A stretch of DNA of 7,252 nt from Crocinitomix sp. Lineage in GTDB: Bacteria > Bacteroidota > Bacteroidia > Flavobacteriales_D > Crocinitomicaceae. Positions 1-5,828 of this stretch are shown here, in pieces. The notes under the pieces are model-generated. The model ran no database searches, was not told the DNA's origin, and worked only from the letters and a program-made list of their open reading frames with translations. The translations under genes were made by a program, and so were the position numbers. The DNA lies in contig JADZFJ010000090.1 of the NCBI GenBank assembly GCA_020849935.1, positions 1 through 7,252 on the forward strand, in the 5' to 3' direction. Position 1 is the first letter of the stretch, and each line of letters begins with the position of its first letter.

Positions 1-232
1 AAACAGAGGTGACACTTGTTAAGTTTTGGATAGTTGGCCTTTTCAATAAATTTTGTTGTTTTACTTTAGAGAATATGCTAGAATTTTTTAAAAATCCGTC
101 AAATTTAATCCTTGAAATCGGATTATTTAATTAATTTTAAAACGAAAGTTTCCTAAATAAGCTGGGACATGTGTTTGAGAATAGGTTTCTATATAGACTG
201 ACGTTATGTGCGAAACAAACAGACTAGAAATT

Positions 233-1444
233 ATGAACAGACTAACAAATATTATACTTTTTGTTGCACTTCTGAACTTATTGACGAGTTGTGCCACGCA
301 GACAAACGACAATTCCTCGACATCATCAAATACCACTTCAAAAAATCTTGTGGGTGGAGGCTGTGATGGATGTGAAATTATGTACGTTGGTATGCCGACA
401 AATATTAATTCAACTGATACAAGTGCTGGATGGATAGAGAATGGGCAAAAATTGTTAGTAACTGGTACAGTTTTTAAATTTGATGGAAAAACACCTGCAC
501 CTAATGTTATTATTTATTATTGGCAAACTGACAATAACGGCTATTATTCACCAAAACAAGGAATGGACGAAGAAGCCGAACGACACGGACACATTCGAGG
601 TTGGGTGAAAACAGATGAAAATGGTAAATACTCAATTTACACCATTAGACCGGCACCCTATCCAAATGAAGACAATCCAGCACATATTCATACATCAATT
701 AAAGAGCCTACTATTGATAACGAATACTATATTGACGAATTTGTTTTTGACGATGATAATCTTTTGACAAGTGATAAACGAAAGGCACTTGAAAATAGAG
801 GTGGAAGTGGCATTTTACGAGTGCTAATTTCAGGCGATTTACAAATTGCAGAACACAATATTATATTAGGGCTAAACATTCCAAATTACCCCGAAAAAAA
901 TGAATCAGAAAAGCAATCTGGACTTGAAATTGGCGAAGACAATCCATCCTTTATTCCTTACCACGCTTTTGGTCCTGATAAAGGAACAAGAACTTGCCCA
1001 GTATGCAAATATGGACGATTTCACGGAATAGTTTATTTTGTTGGTAATCATCCAAATTGGAACGACATTAAAAAATGGTTGACTTTTTTAGAACAGGAAA
1101 GTGTAACACGAAGTACCTATTTGAAAGCATATTTTGTTTACGGAAATGAAAAAGAGTACGACAAAGACACACGACAAAAGGAATTAGAAAAAATTGGAAT
1201 TGAACTCAATTTAAAAAATGTTGCCTTAACTTTTGTGCCCTCAATGACAGACAAGGAAAGTGAAGTGAACCTGAATAAAATAAATCCTAATGTAGAAAAC
1301 ACTTTTGTAATTTACAGGCATCGAACAATTATTGATAAGTATATTGACCTAAAACCAACTGAAGAAAATTTTAAAATTATAAAAGCTACCTTGGACAGAA
1401 CGCAAAGTGACTATTTTAACTTACAAGAACCAAAACACGACTAA
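233..1444 (+). CDS. Lipoprotein with intradiol-dioxygenase-like domain fused to a CPVC (thioredoxin-like) domain
   Basis: The 403-residue product starts with a lipoprotein signal peptide (hydrophobic residues 7-19, lipobox LTSC, lipidated Cys20). An in-frame ATG at 206 would add nine residues before the signal; 233 is preferred because it gives a normal lipoprotein N-terminus. A low-complexity Ser/Thr/Asn linker and a CDGC motif (Cys44, Cys47) follow. Residues about 70-220 resemble the intradiol ring-cleavage dioxygenase fold (catechol/protocatechuate family). The four expected iron ligands can be placed: Tyr105 in NNGYY, Tyr143 in APYP, and His151 and His153 in AHIH. The Arg normally found three residues before the first His is Asn148, so activity on catechols is uncertain. 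Residues about 240-403 hold TCPVCKYG (Cys255, Cys258) and alternating strand/helix segments, which I infer to be thioredoxin-like. It would be anchored in the cell envelope; the substrate is unknown. Arg codons are CGA 8, AGA 5, AGG 1, unlike the VWA gene. No operon partner is visible. Confidence 0.85.
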   Translation: MNRLTNIILFVALLNLLTSCATQTNDNSSTSSNTTSKNLVGGGCDGCEIMYVGMPTNINSTDTSAGWIENGQKLLVTGTVFKFDGKTPAPNVIIYYWQTDNNGYYSPKQGMDEEAERHGHIRGWVKTDENGKYSIYTIRPAPYPNEDNPAHIHTSIKEPTIDNEYYIDEFVFDDDNLLTSDKRKALENRGGSGILRVLISGDLQIAEHNIILGLNIPNYPEKNESEKQSGLEIGEDNPSFIPYHAFGPDKGTRTCPVCKYGRFHGIVYFVGNHPNWNDIKKWLTFLEQESVTRSTYLKAYFVYGNEKEYDKDTRQKELEKIGIELNLKNVALTFVPSMTDKESEVNLNKINPNVENTFVIYRHRTIIDKYIDLKPTEENFKIIKATLDRTQSDYFNLQEPKHD

Positions 1445-1612
1445 AAATGGGCTGATCAAAAAATATCTTTGGCTAATTTTATTCGACGAGTTTCCCAATT
1501 ACGATAGGGCATTTTTATGAGCATTGTTTTTTGGCACTTAGTTTAAAGGCGTTCAAGAGGCATCGTGTCATCCCGACAATTTTTAGTAATAAAATTTTTC
1601 AACCCCTACTTT

Positions 1613-1697
1613 AAATTCCACCCAAAAGCTAAATTTTACCCCCAATTTTCGCGTTAGCGGTTGAAATTAAAGCTCCCAATAGCTTTGGGACTATATA
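1613..1697 (+). repeat. Interspersed hairpin repeat, copy A (core plus short hairpin)
   Basis: Positions 1613-1667 match 3091-3143 almost base for base: AAATTCCACCC, then AAAAGCTAAATTTTA, then TTTCGCGTTAGCGGTTGAAA. After the core comes a small hairpin with arms TCCCAA (1674-1679) and TTGGGA (1685-1690). GGGACTATA follows, and is also present after the equivalent hairpin of copy C. The hairpin arms differ in length and outer base pair between the copies but still pair, which suggests that the structure matters. Copy A lacks the long third hairpin seen in copies B and C. The orientation given is that of the shared core. The family identity is not known to me. Confidence 0.75.
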
Positions 1698-1801
1698 AAC
1701 TAAGTGTAGAAACATTAAATTAAAATTTAGATTTTTCTTGCAAAAAGCACCAAAAAGTGGTGTATTTCGCAAAAATTATCTCACATGAATTCAGCTAATA
1801 A

Positions 1802-1876
1802 TTACCCCTAATTTTCGCGTTAGTAGTTGAAATACCTTTGGGGTGGTTTCGATCCTCAACACATTGGGGATCAACC
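1802..1876 (+). repeat. Interspersed hairpin repeat, copy B (degenerate)
   Basis: This copy carries ATTTTCGCGTTAGTAGTTGAA, which is the shared core with GCGG changed to GTAG. A reduced second segment follows (ACCTTTGGGGT). The third-module hairpin has arms GATCCTCAA (1851-1859) and TTGGGGATC (1864-1872), a 9-bp stem with one G-T pair and a CACA loop. Flanking GGTT (1845-1848) and AACC (1873-1876) can extend the stem. It corresponds to the nested hairpin of copy C (3193-3242) but is shorter. The left part of the family consensus (CCACCCAAAAGCTAAATTT) is missing. It appears to be an older, eroded copy. Confidence 0.6.
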
Positions 1877-2052
1877 GACATATTGGGATTATAGTTTTAT
1901 GAAAAAACCTCAAAATAAATACTTAAATCGGTTTATTTGGCTAATTTTAAACAACAATTTTCACCCAAGATGGCGGGATTGGTGTTTAAATGTTTATTTT
2001 GATGGTTTGCGTTAAACATATGCCGTGGGGAGTTGCTTCAGTGATAGATAAA

Positions 2053-2352
2053 ATGAAACAGATATATAAAATCACCTATCCTACTAAAAAAATTTACATT
2101 GGAAAGGACAGTGTTGGAAGTCATCGCTATTTTGGAAGCCCTGCCATGGATATTATAAATAAAGATTTTGAAAATCTTCCGAAGGAAATACGCATGGACT
2201 ATTCAATAAGAAAAGAGATCTTATGGGAATCAGCAACTGCAACGGAAAAAGAACTTTCAGAAAAAGAAATTGAATTTATTAAACTTTTCCGATCAAATAA
2301 TCCTGAAATTGGTTACAACCGATGGCCCAAATTTAAGAGCGATAAGGTATGA
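2053..2352 (+). CDS. Small GIY-YIG-like nuclease family protein
   Basis: The 99-residue product fits the GIY-YIG single-domain fold. The N-terminal strands read QIYKIT (the GIY-like motif, Tyr5) and IYIGK (the YIG motif, Tyr15-Ile16-Gly17). RKEILWES (residues 53-60) and a helix with KEIEFIKLF (71-79) follow; these could supply the Arg and metal-binding Glu. The protein ends with GYNRWPKF (87-94), whose Asn89 matches the conserved C-terminal Asn. GIY-YIG domains cut DNA through one metal ion, but the small stand-alone members have no settled role. The frame is open upstream to 1990 and offers a GTG at 2041. ATG 2053 is chosen because the conserved fold starts two residues later, and the upstream codons look like repeat-derived spacer. 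Its stop overlaps the start of the next gene (ATGA at 2349-2352), which implies co-transcription and probably coupled translation. Confidence 0.8.
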   Translation: MKQIYKITYPTKKIYIGKDSVGSHRYFGSPAMDIINKDFENLPKEIRMDYSIRKEILWESATATEKELSEKEIEFIKLFRSNNPEIGYNRWPKFKSDKV

Positions 2353-2963
2353 AATTCGGTAACAGAATAAAAATATTCTTAATTAATATTGGGGTAATTT
2401 TATTTCTACCTTTTTTTGGTTGTATTCCAGAAGAAACAGGTGAAATTACTAACATAGAAGCAAAAGTTGAAGTTGATTCACTATTGTTTAAAGACTCAAG
2501 TAAATTTTGGAAAATTAAAAAAAATGAATTGATCAAAGTAGAAGAATCTACCCAAAAATTCTTCTATCCGAATAAGTCTTATTGTGGTGGAGCACTTTAT
2601 GGAATCTATAAAAACAAGGAATTAATTAGAATTGAATCGACTTATAATGGCGAGCTCGGGTATTCAACAAAAAATGTGGATTTTGAAAAAAATGAACTAG
2701 TGAAAATTATTTATTACGAACATTTCCCAGAATGGGATAAGTATTCCGAAAAATATCCTGACCTAGATGATATTGACCCAGAAAAAATGACCTATTCTGA
2801 TACACTTTACATTTTAGAATTTGGAAAAAAAAGATCATTCGAAAAATACGCAGGAAAAAAATTAATATCGACAGAAAACGACGAAGAATTAGTGGAAAGT
2901 CTTGTAACATGCATGGAGATAATGAAGAACGAATTAGCCACAGAAAAACGATTGGTAAAATAG
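2349..2963 (+). CDS. Lipoprotein of unknown function
   Basis: The 204-residue product has a basic N-terminus (Lys2, Arg6, Lys8), a hydrophobic stretch (9-23) and a probable lipid-attachment Cys25 in PFFGC. The -3 residue is Phe, so the lipobox is slightly off consensus. The mature part is charged. Its middle, YCGGALYGIYKN (78-89) followed by ELIRIESTYNGELGY, has the short alternating strands of a beta-rich domain. I have an impression of similar small Bacteroidota hypothetical proteins with a GGAL-G-(Y/F) motif, but I cannot name a family. The C-terminus (177-203) looks helical and acidic/basic, with a second Cys at 188. The start overlaps the GIY-YIG stop by four bases, so the two are probably one operon; no functional link between a nuclease and a lipoprotein is evident. 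The downstream region is non-coding. Confidence 0.75.
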   Translation: MKFGNRIKIFLINIGVILFLPFFGCIPEETGEITNIEAKVEVDSLLFKDSSKFWKIKKNELIKVEESTQKFFYPNKSYCGGALYGIYKNKELIRIESTYNGELGYSTKNVDFEKNELVKIIYYEHFPEWDKYSEKYPDLDDIDPEKMTYSDTLYILEFGKKRSFEKYAGKKLISTENDEELVESLVTCMEIMKNELATEKRLVK

Positions 2964-3322
2964 TGATACCATATCTCAACTATAAACCTCAGACTGAACA
3001 AGCCTAGCTCAAATACAATGATATCATCCAAACACAACCGAGAATCTGGATGCTCTTATCCCGAAACCACCAAACCCAAACCCTTCATAAAAATTCCACC
3101 CAAAAAGCTAAATTTTAACCCATTTCGCGTTAGCGGTTGAAATGGCAGCTACCCCCAACTTGTTGGGGGGACTATAATGGAAAACGCGACGCCACTTTGT
3201 TGGTTGATCCCCACCACGTTGGGGATAGAAACCAACAAAGTGAGAGGAACGCCCAAATAAAAAATCTACCTGTGACAATGAACCTTTTTAGTTGGTATAT
3301 GTACAGCTTTAAAATTCAAGGT
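2964..3322. other. 359-bp gene-free stretch with a full repeat copy
   Basis: The first part (2964-3090) shows no gene; it has a weak inverted pair, CATCCA (3025-3030) and TGGATG (3047-3052), and a C/A-rich strand up to 3090. The rest is occupied by repeat copy C and an 80-nt leader before the VWA gene. The VWA reading frame is open upstream to a TTG at 3137 and would translate the repeat, but that part reads as low-quality protein placed ahead of a normal signal peptide. I therefore treat it as non-coding. A promoter for the downstream genes would be expected here, but I could not find a convincing Bacteroidota-type -33/-7 pair. Confidence 0.6.
3091..3242 (+). repeat. Interspersed hairpin repeat, copy C (three modules)
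   Basis: This is the most complete copy. Module 1 (3091-3144) is the core shared with copy A, including TTTCGCGTTAGCGGTTGAAA. Module 2 is a hairpin with arms CCCCCAA (3152-3158) and TTGGGGG (3163-3169), loop CTTG, followed by ACTATAATGG. Module 3 is a nested hairpin. Its outer arms, CACTTTGTTGGTT (3193-3205) and AACCAACAAAGTG (3230-3242), pair perfectly over 13 bp. Its inner arms are ATCCCCA (3207-3213) and TGGGGAT (3220-3226). Similarity to the family may run a little further right, to the AACGCCC near 3256. The size and structure suggest a REP- or MITE-like non-autonomous element, but no transposase lies in the window. It ends 80 nt before the VWA start codon, so it could sit in that gene's 5' leader. 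Confidence 0.8.
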
Positions 3323-5194
3323 ATGAAAACATTATTTTCTTTTCTTTTTACGTTTGTCCTTCTTGCAGGTATTGGTTTTTCGCAAGTTAATTTAGGATCG
3401 ATAGCAGGCGTTGTGACCGTTGATCAAGTTCCGGTGGAAAATGCTATTGTTACGTTAACCCACGAAACCACGGGTAAAAATAGTATTACCAAAACGAACG
3501 TCAAGGGTGATTTTAGCTTTGTCAACTTGGCGGTTGGGAACTATGCTATAAGGGTTGACCACGTTGAATATCTTTCTTATTCGCGGGTTAAAATTATGGT
3601 GGAAGCTGGTAAAAAAGTGACCTTGGCAATTGCGCTACTAAATCAGCCAATCCTCCTTGATATGGAAGAAATAGCCCCTACGGAAAGTGTTAAAATAGAG
3701 AGTAAAAAAGAAAAGTACTCGTATGGATTCATTAACCCGCAAAGTGATGGTTTAGATGCACCAAATTACAATACCGAATCGTATAATTCGATTGAAGAAA
3801 ATGGTTACCGGTTAACGAATGTGAATCCGCTTTCGACTTTTTCGATTGATGTGGATGCTGCTTCGTACTCGAATGTGCGGCGTTTTTTATTGTCGGGACA
3901 AAAACCTGAAAAAGGGGCTGTGCGGATTGAGGAATTGATTAATTATTTTAGTTATGATTATCCCGAGCCTGTTGGGAACGATCCGTTTTCGATTACGACC
4001 GAAATTGGTGATTGTCCGTGGAATAAAAATAAATTAGTACATATTGGTTTGCAGGGTAAACGGATTAAAAAAGAAAATTTACCCCCGAATAATTTGGTGT
4101 TTTTATTGGATGTATCCGGATCGATGGACGCGCCAAATAAGTTGCCTTTGCTAAAAAGTTCGTTTAAATTATTGGTGAATGAACTAGGGAAAAAAGACCG
4201 AATTGCCATTGTAGTGTATGCTGGAGCGGCAGGTGTGGTATTGAATTCGACAGTGGCGACGAATAGCACGCCAATTCTTGAAGCTTTGGAAAATTTGCAA
4301 GCTGGTGGATCCACCGCAGGCGGACAAGGGTTAGAATTGGCCTATAAAATTGCGCAAGAAAATTTTATTAAAGAGGGGAATAACCGTGTGATTTTAGCCA
4401 CCGACGGTGATTTTAACGTTGGGATGAGTTCGGATGATGCTATGGAAAGCTTGATTGTTAAAAAAAGAGAAACAGGCATATTTTTGACTTGTTTGGGCTT
4501 TGGAACTTGGAATTACAAAGATTCAAAAATGGAAACTTTGGCAGATAAAGGGAATGGGAATTATGCCTATATCGATAATTTGTTGGAAGCTAAAAAAGTA
4601 TTGGTGACTGAAATGGGCGCTACCTTGGTGACGATTGCAAAAGATGTGAAAATTCAGGTTGAATTTAACCCGGCCTTAATTGCGTCGTATCGGTTAATTG
4701 GATACGAAAATCGGTTATTAAATGCCGAAGATTTTAATGACGATAAAAAAGATGCTGGAGAAATTGGAGCCGGACACTCGGTAACTGCTTTGTACGAGAT
4801 TGTGCTAAAAGGCGAAGAAGGTGAACAAGGTACTACTGTGGATCCGCTCCGATACCAGCAACCTGACCAAAATTCGAATGAAAATAAAACCGCTTTTAGT
4901 GATGAATTGTTGACGGTGAAATTTAGGTACAAAGCACCTGACCAAGACGATAGTAAATTGATTCAACGGTATTTAAAGAATACGTTGGTTCCATGGGAAA
5001 AACTATCGAATGACTATAAATTTGCGGCAAGTGTGGCTGGGTTTGGCATGTTGTTGAGGGAATCTGAATTTGCCAAGAACCTTACGTTTGATCAGTTGAT
5101 TGAATGGGCCAACCAATCGAAAGGTCAAGACGAAAATGGGTACCGTGCAGAATTTATTCGCTTGGTGGAAATGGCAAAGGCGATTTATAAATAA
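3323..5194 (+). CDS. CarboxypepD_reg + YfbK-like von Willebrand factor A / DUF3520 protein
   Basis: The 623-residue exported protein has a signal peptide (residues 1-20, FSQ junction, Gln21 as probable new N-terminus). A CarboxypepD_reg-like beta-sandwich follows at about 24-105 (GSIAGVVT, GDFSFVNLAVGNYAIRV). The rest matches the YfbK family: an N-terminal VWA-associated segment (about 160-235, with STFSIDVDAASYSNVRRFL) and a VWA domain (about 255-430). The C-terminal region (about 445-620) fits DUF3520. The metal-ion-dependent adhesion site is intact: DVSGS (Asp263, Ser265, Ser267), Thr331 in GGST, and Asp361 in ATDGD. It should therefore bind a divalent metal and a protein ligand; the partner is unknown. 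The frame is open upstream to TTG 3137, with ATGs at 3278 and 3299. ATG 3323 is preferred because it starts the signal peptide and leaves the repeat untranslated. Arg codons favour CGG (8 of 18). Confidence 0.93.
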   Translation: MKTLFSFLFTFVLLAGIGFSQVNLGSIAGVVTVDQVPVENAIVTLTHETTGKNSITKTNVKGDFSFVNLAVGNYAIRVDHVEYLSYSRVKIMVEAGKKVTLAIALLNQPILLDMEEIAPTESVKIESKKEKYSYGFINPQSDGLDAPNYNTESYNSIEENGYRLTNVNPLSTFSIDVDAASYSNVRRFLLSGQKPEKGAVRIEELINYFSYDYPEPVGNDPFSITTEIGDCPWNKNKLVHIGLQGKRIKKENLPPNNLVFLLDVSGSMDAPNKLPLLKSSFKLLVNELGKKDRIAIVVYAGAAGVVLNSTVATNSTPILEALENLQAGGSTAGGQGLELAYKIAQENFIKEGNNRVILATDGDFNVGMSSDDAMESLIVKKRETGIFLTCLGFGTWNYKDSKMETLADKGNGNYAYIDNLLEAKKVLVTEMGATLVTIAKDVKIQVEFNPALIASYRLIGYENRLLNAEDFNDDKKDAGEIGAGHSVTALYEIVLKGEEGEQGTTVDPLRYQQPDQNSNENKTAFSDELLTVKFRYKAPDQDDSKLIQRYLKNTLVPWEKLSNDYKFAASVAGFGMLLRESEFAKNLTFDQLIEWANQSKGQDENGYRAEFIRLVEMAKAIYK

Positions 5195-5261
5195 TTAATT
5201 TGCACCCGTTTAATTGGAAATTTGAAGTTTATTTACGAATTTCACAGAAAATAATGTGGGT

Positions 5262-5795
5262 ATGAAATTTATAAGCGCTCTCCAATTTTGTTTAATTTTT
5301 CTGCTTTCTGGTCAGCTTTTTGGCCAAGGAAAAATAAGAACTTACACTTCCGAAGATTGGGATTATTGGGAATATACGATTGGCAGCGAATCTGGAAAGA
5401 TTAGAACCTACACTTCTGAGGATTGGGATTATTGGGAATATTCTGGAAGTGGTTATTCGGGTAAAATTCGCACATATACGTCCGAAGATTGGGATTATTG
5501 GGAGGTTGATGGAGGTGCCATTAAAATCAAAACCTATACTTCCGAAGATTGGGATTATTGGGAAATTACTGGATCGGGCGTAAGTATAAAAATGCGTACG
5601 TATACGAGTGAGGACTGGGATTATTGGGAAATTTCTGGCGATGCCACTGGAAAAATTAAAACCTACACTTCAGAAGATTGGGATTATTGGGAAATTTCTG
5701 CCGACCTAGCGAGTTTAAGCGTTCCAGCTAGAATGGCGGTTATTTTTGTGCCTATCTTTACAAGTAGCATTTATGTGCAAGGAATAATAAAATAG
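5262..5795 (+). CDS. Secreted protein of six KIRTYTSEDWDYWE repeats
   Basis: The 177-residue product has a signal peptide (1-21, LFG|Q, Gln22 as probable new N-terminus). Almost all of the mature part is six copies of a 14-residue core at 24-37, 46-59, 68-81, 88-101, 110-123 and 131-144, with spacings of 22, 22, 20, 22 and 21 residues. The core is K-(I/M)-(R/K)-TYTSEDWDYWE, 12 of 14 positions invariant. Spacers are short and rich in Gly, Ser, Ile and Asp. The core looks like two short strands around a TSED turn, with exposed acidic and aromatic residues, so a repeated beta structure is plausible. The tail (about 152-177) is free of acidic residues and rich in Val, Ile and Phe. I do not recognise the family. 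A GTG at 5256 is in frame, but ATG 5262 starts the signal peptide directly. The gene lies 67 nt after the VWA gene and 33 nt before the next, so co-transcription is likely. Adhesion or ligand binding is speculation. Confidence 0.88.
   Translation: MKFISALQFCLIFLLSGQLFGQGKIRTYTSEDWDYWEYTIGSESGKIRTYTSEDWDYWEYSGSGYSGKIRTYTSEDWDYWEVDGGAIKIKTYTSEDWDYWEITGSGVSIKMRTYTSEDWDYWEISGDATGKIKTYTSEDWDYWEISADLASLSVPARMAVIFVPIFTSSIYVQGIIK
5331..5693 (+). repeat. Six coding tandem repeats (42-nt cores, 60-66-nt period)
   Basis: Cores lie at 5331-5372, 5397-5438, 5463-5504, 5523-5564, 5589-5630 and 5652-5693. TGGGATTATTGGGA is identical in all six. Elsewhere the copies differ mostly at silent positions: the invariant Ser is TCC, TCT, TCC, TCC, AGT and TCA, and the first invariant Thr is ACT, ACC, ACA, ACC, ACG and ACC. 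The repeats are therefore not a fresh slippage product; the protein sequence has been held while the DNA drifted. Confidence 0.95.
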
Positions 5796-5828
5796 AAAAA
5801 TGGCCGTTAGTGAATAAAATTTCATTTT

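Larger units (their letters stand above)
1445..2052. other. 608-bp gene-free stretch with repeat copies
   Basis: I see no convincing gene between the dioxygenase-like lipoprotein and the GIY-YIG gene. The only open frame of note (1827-2015, 62 codons from a TTG) begins inside a repeat and reads through its hairpin, so it is judged spurious. The stretch holds two copies of the interspersed repeat described separately (1613-1697 and 1802-1876). A 14-nt string, TTTGGCTAATTTTA, occurs at both 1468-1481 and 1936-1949; this is too short to interpret alone. A 7-bp inverted pair, TGTTTAA (from about 1983) and TTAAACA (ending about 2017), lies shortly before the GIY-YIG gene. No tRNA, rRNA or clear promoter was recognised. 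The region looks like degenerate mobile or repetitive sequence. Confidence 0.6.

Noticed and set aside
3..134. Open frame of 43 codons from the left edge, ending in TAA at 132-134, possibly the tail of a gene outside the window
   Set aside because: The translation is rich in Phe, Asn and Leu as expected for AT-rich non-coding sequence, no motif is recognised, and this length can occur by chance. The region left of the window would be needed to decide.
182..189. TAGGTTTC as a Bacteroidota -7 promoter element (TAnnTTTG)
   Set aside because: It matches seven of eight positions, but no -33 TTG/TTTG lies at the proper distance, so it is not reported as a promoter.
127..336. Minus-strand 69-residue hydrophobic frame
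   Set aside because: It overlaps the start and signal peptide of the lipoprotein on the other strand and has no independent support.
1827..2015. 62-codon frame from TTG
   Set aside because: It starts within the repeat core and reads through the copy-B hairpin; the product has no signal, motif or plausible composition.
2707..3037. Two overlapping minus-strand frames opposite the unknown lipoprotein
   Set aside because: They mirror the AT-rich coding strand of the 2349-2963 gene, whose overlap-coupled start and lipoprotein signal make the plus strand the real one.
1613..3242. Repeats with hairpins considered as a CRISPR array
   Set aside because: Only three copies, unequal spacing (about 190 and 1290 nt), large internal differences, an intervening operon and no cas genes.
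5380..5583. Second plus-strand frame with repeated IGIIG-type peptides
   Set aside because: This is a frame-shifted shadow of the EDWDYWE repeats; its periodicity comes from the real gene, which has a signal peptide and invariant residues.
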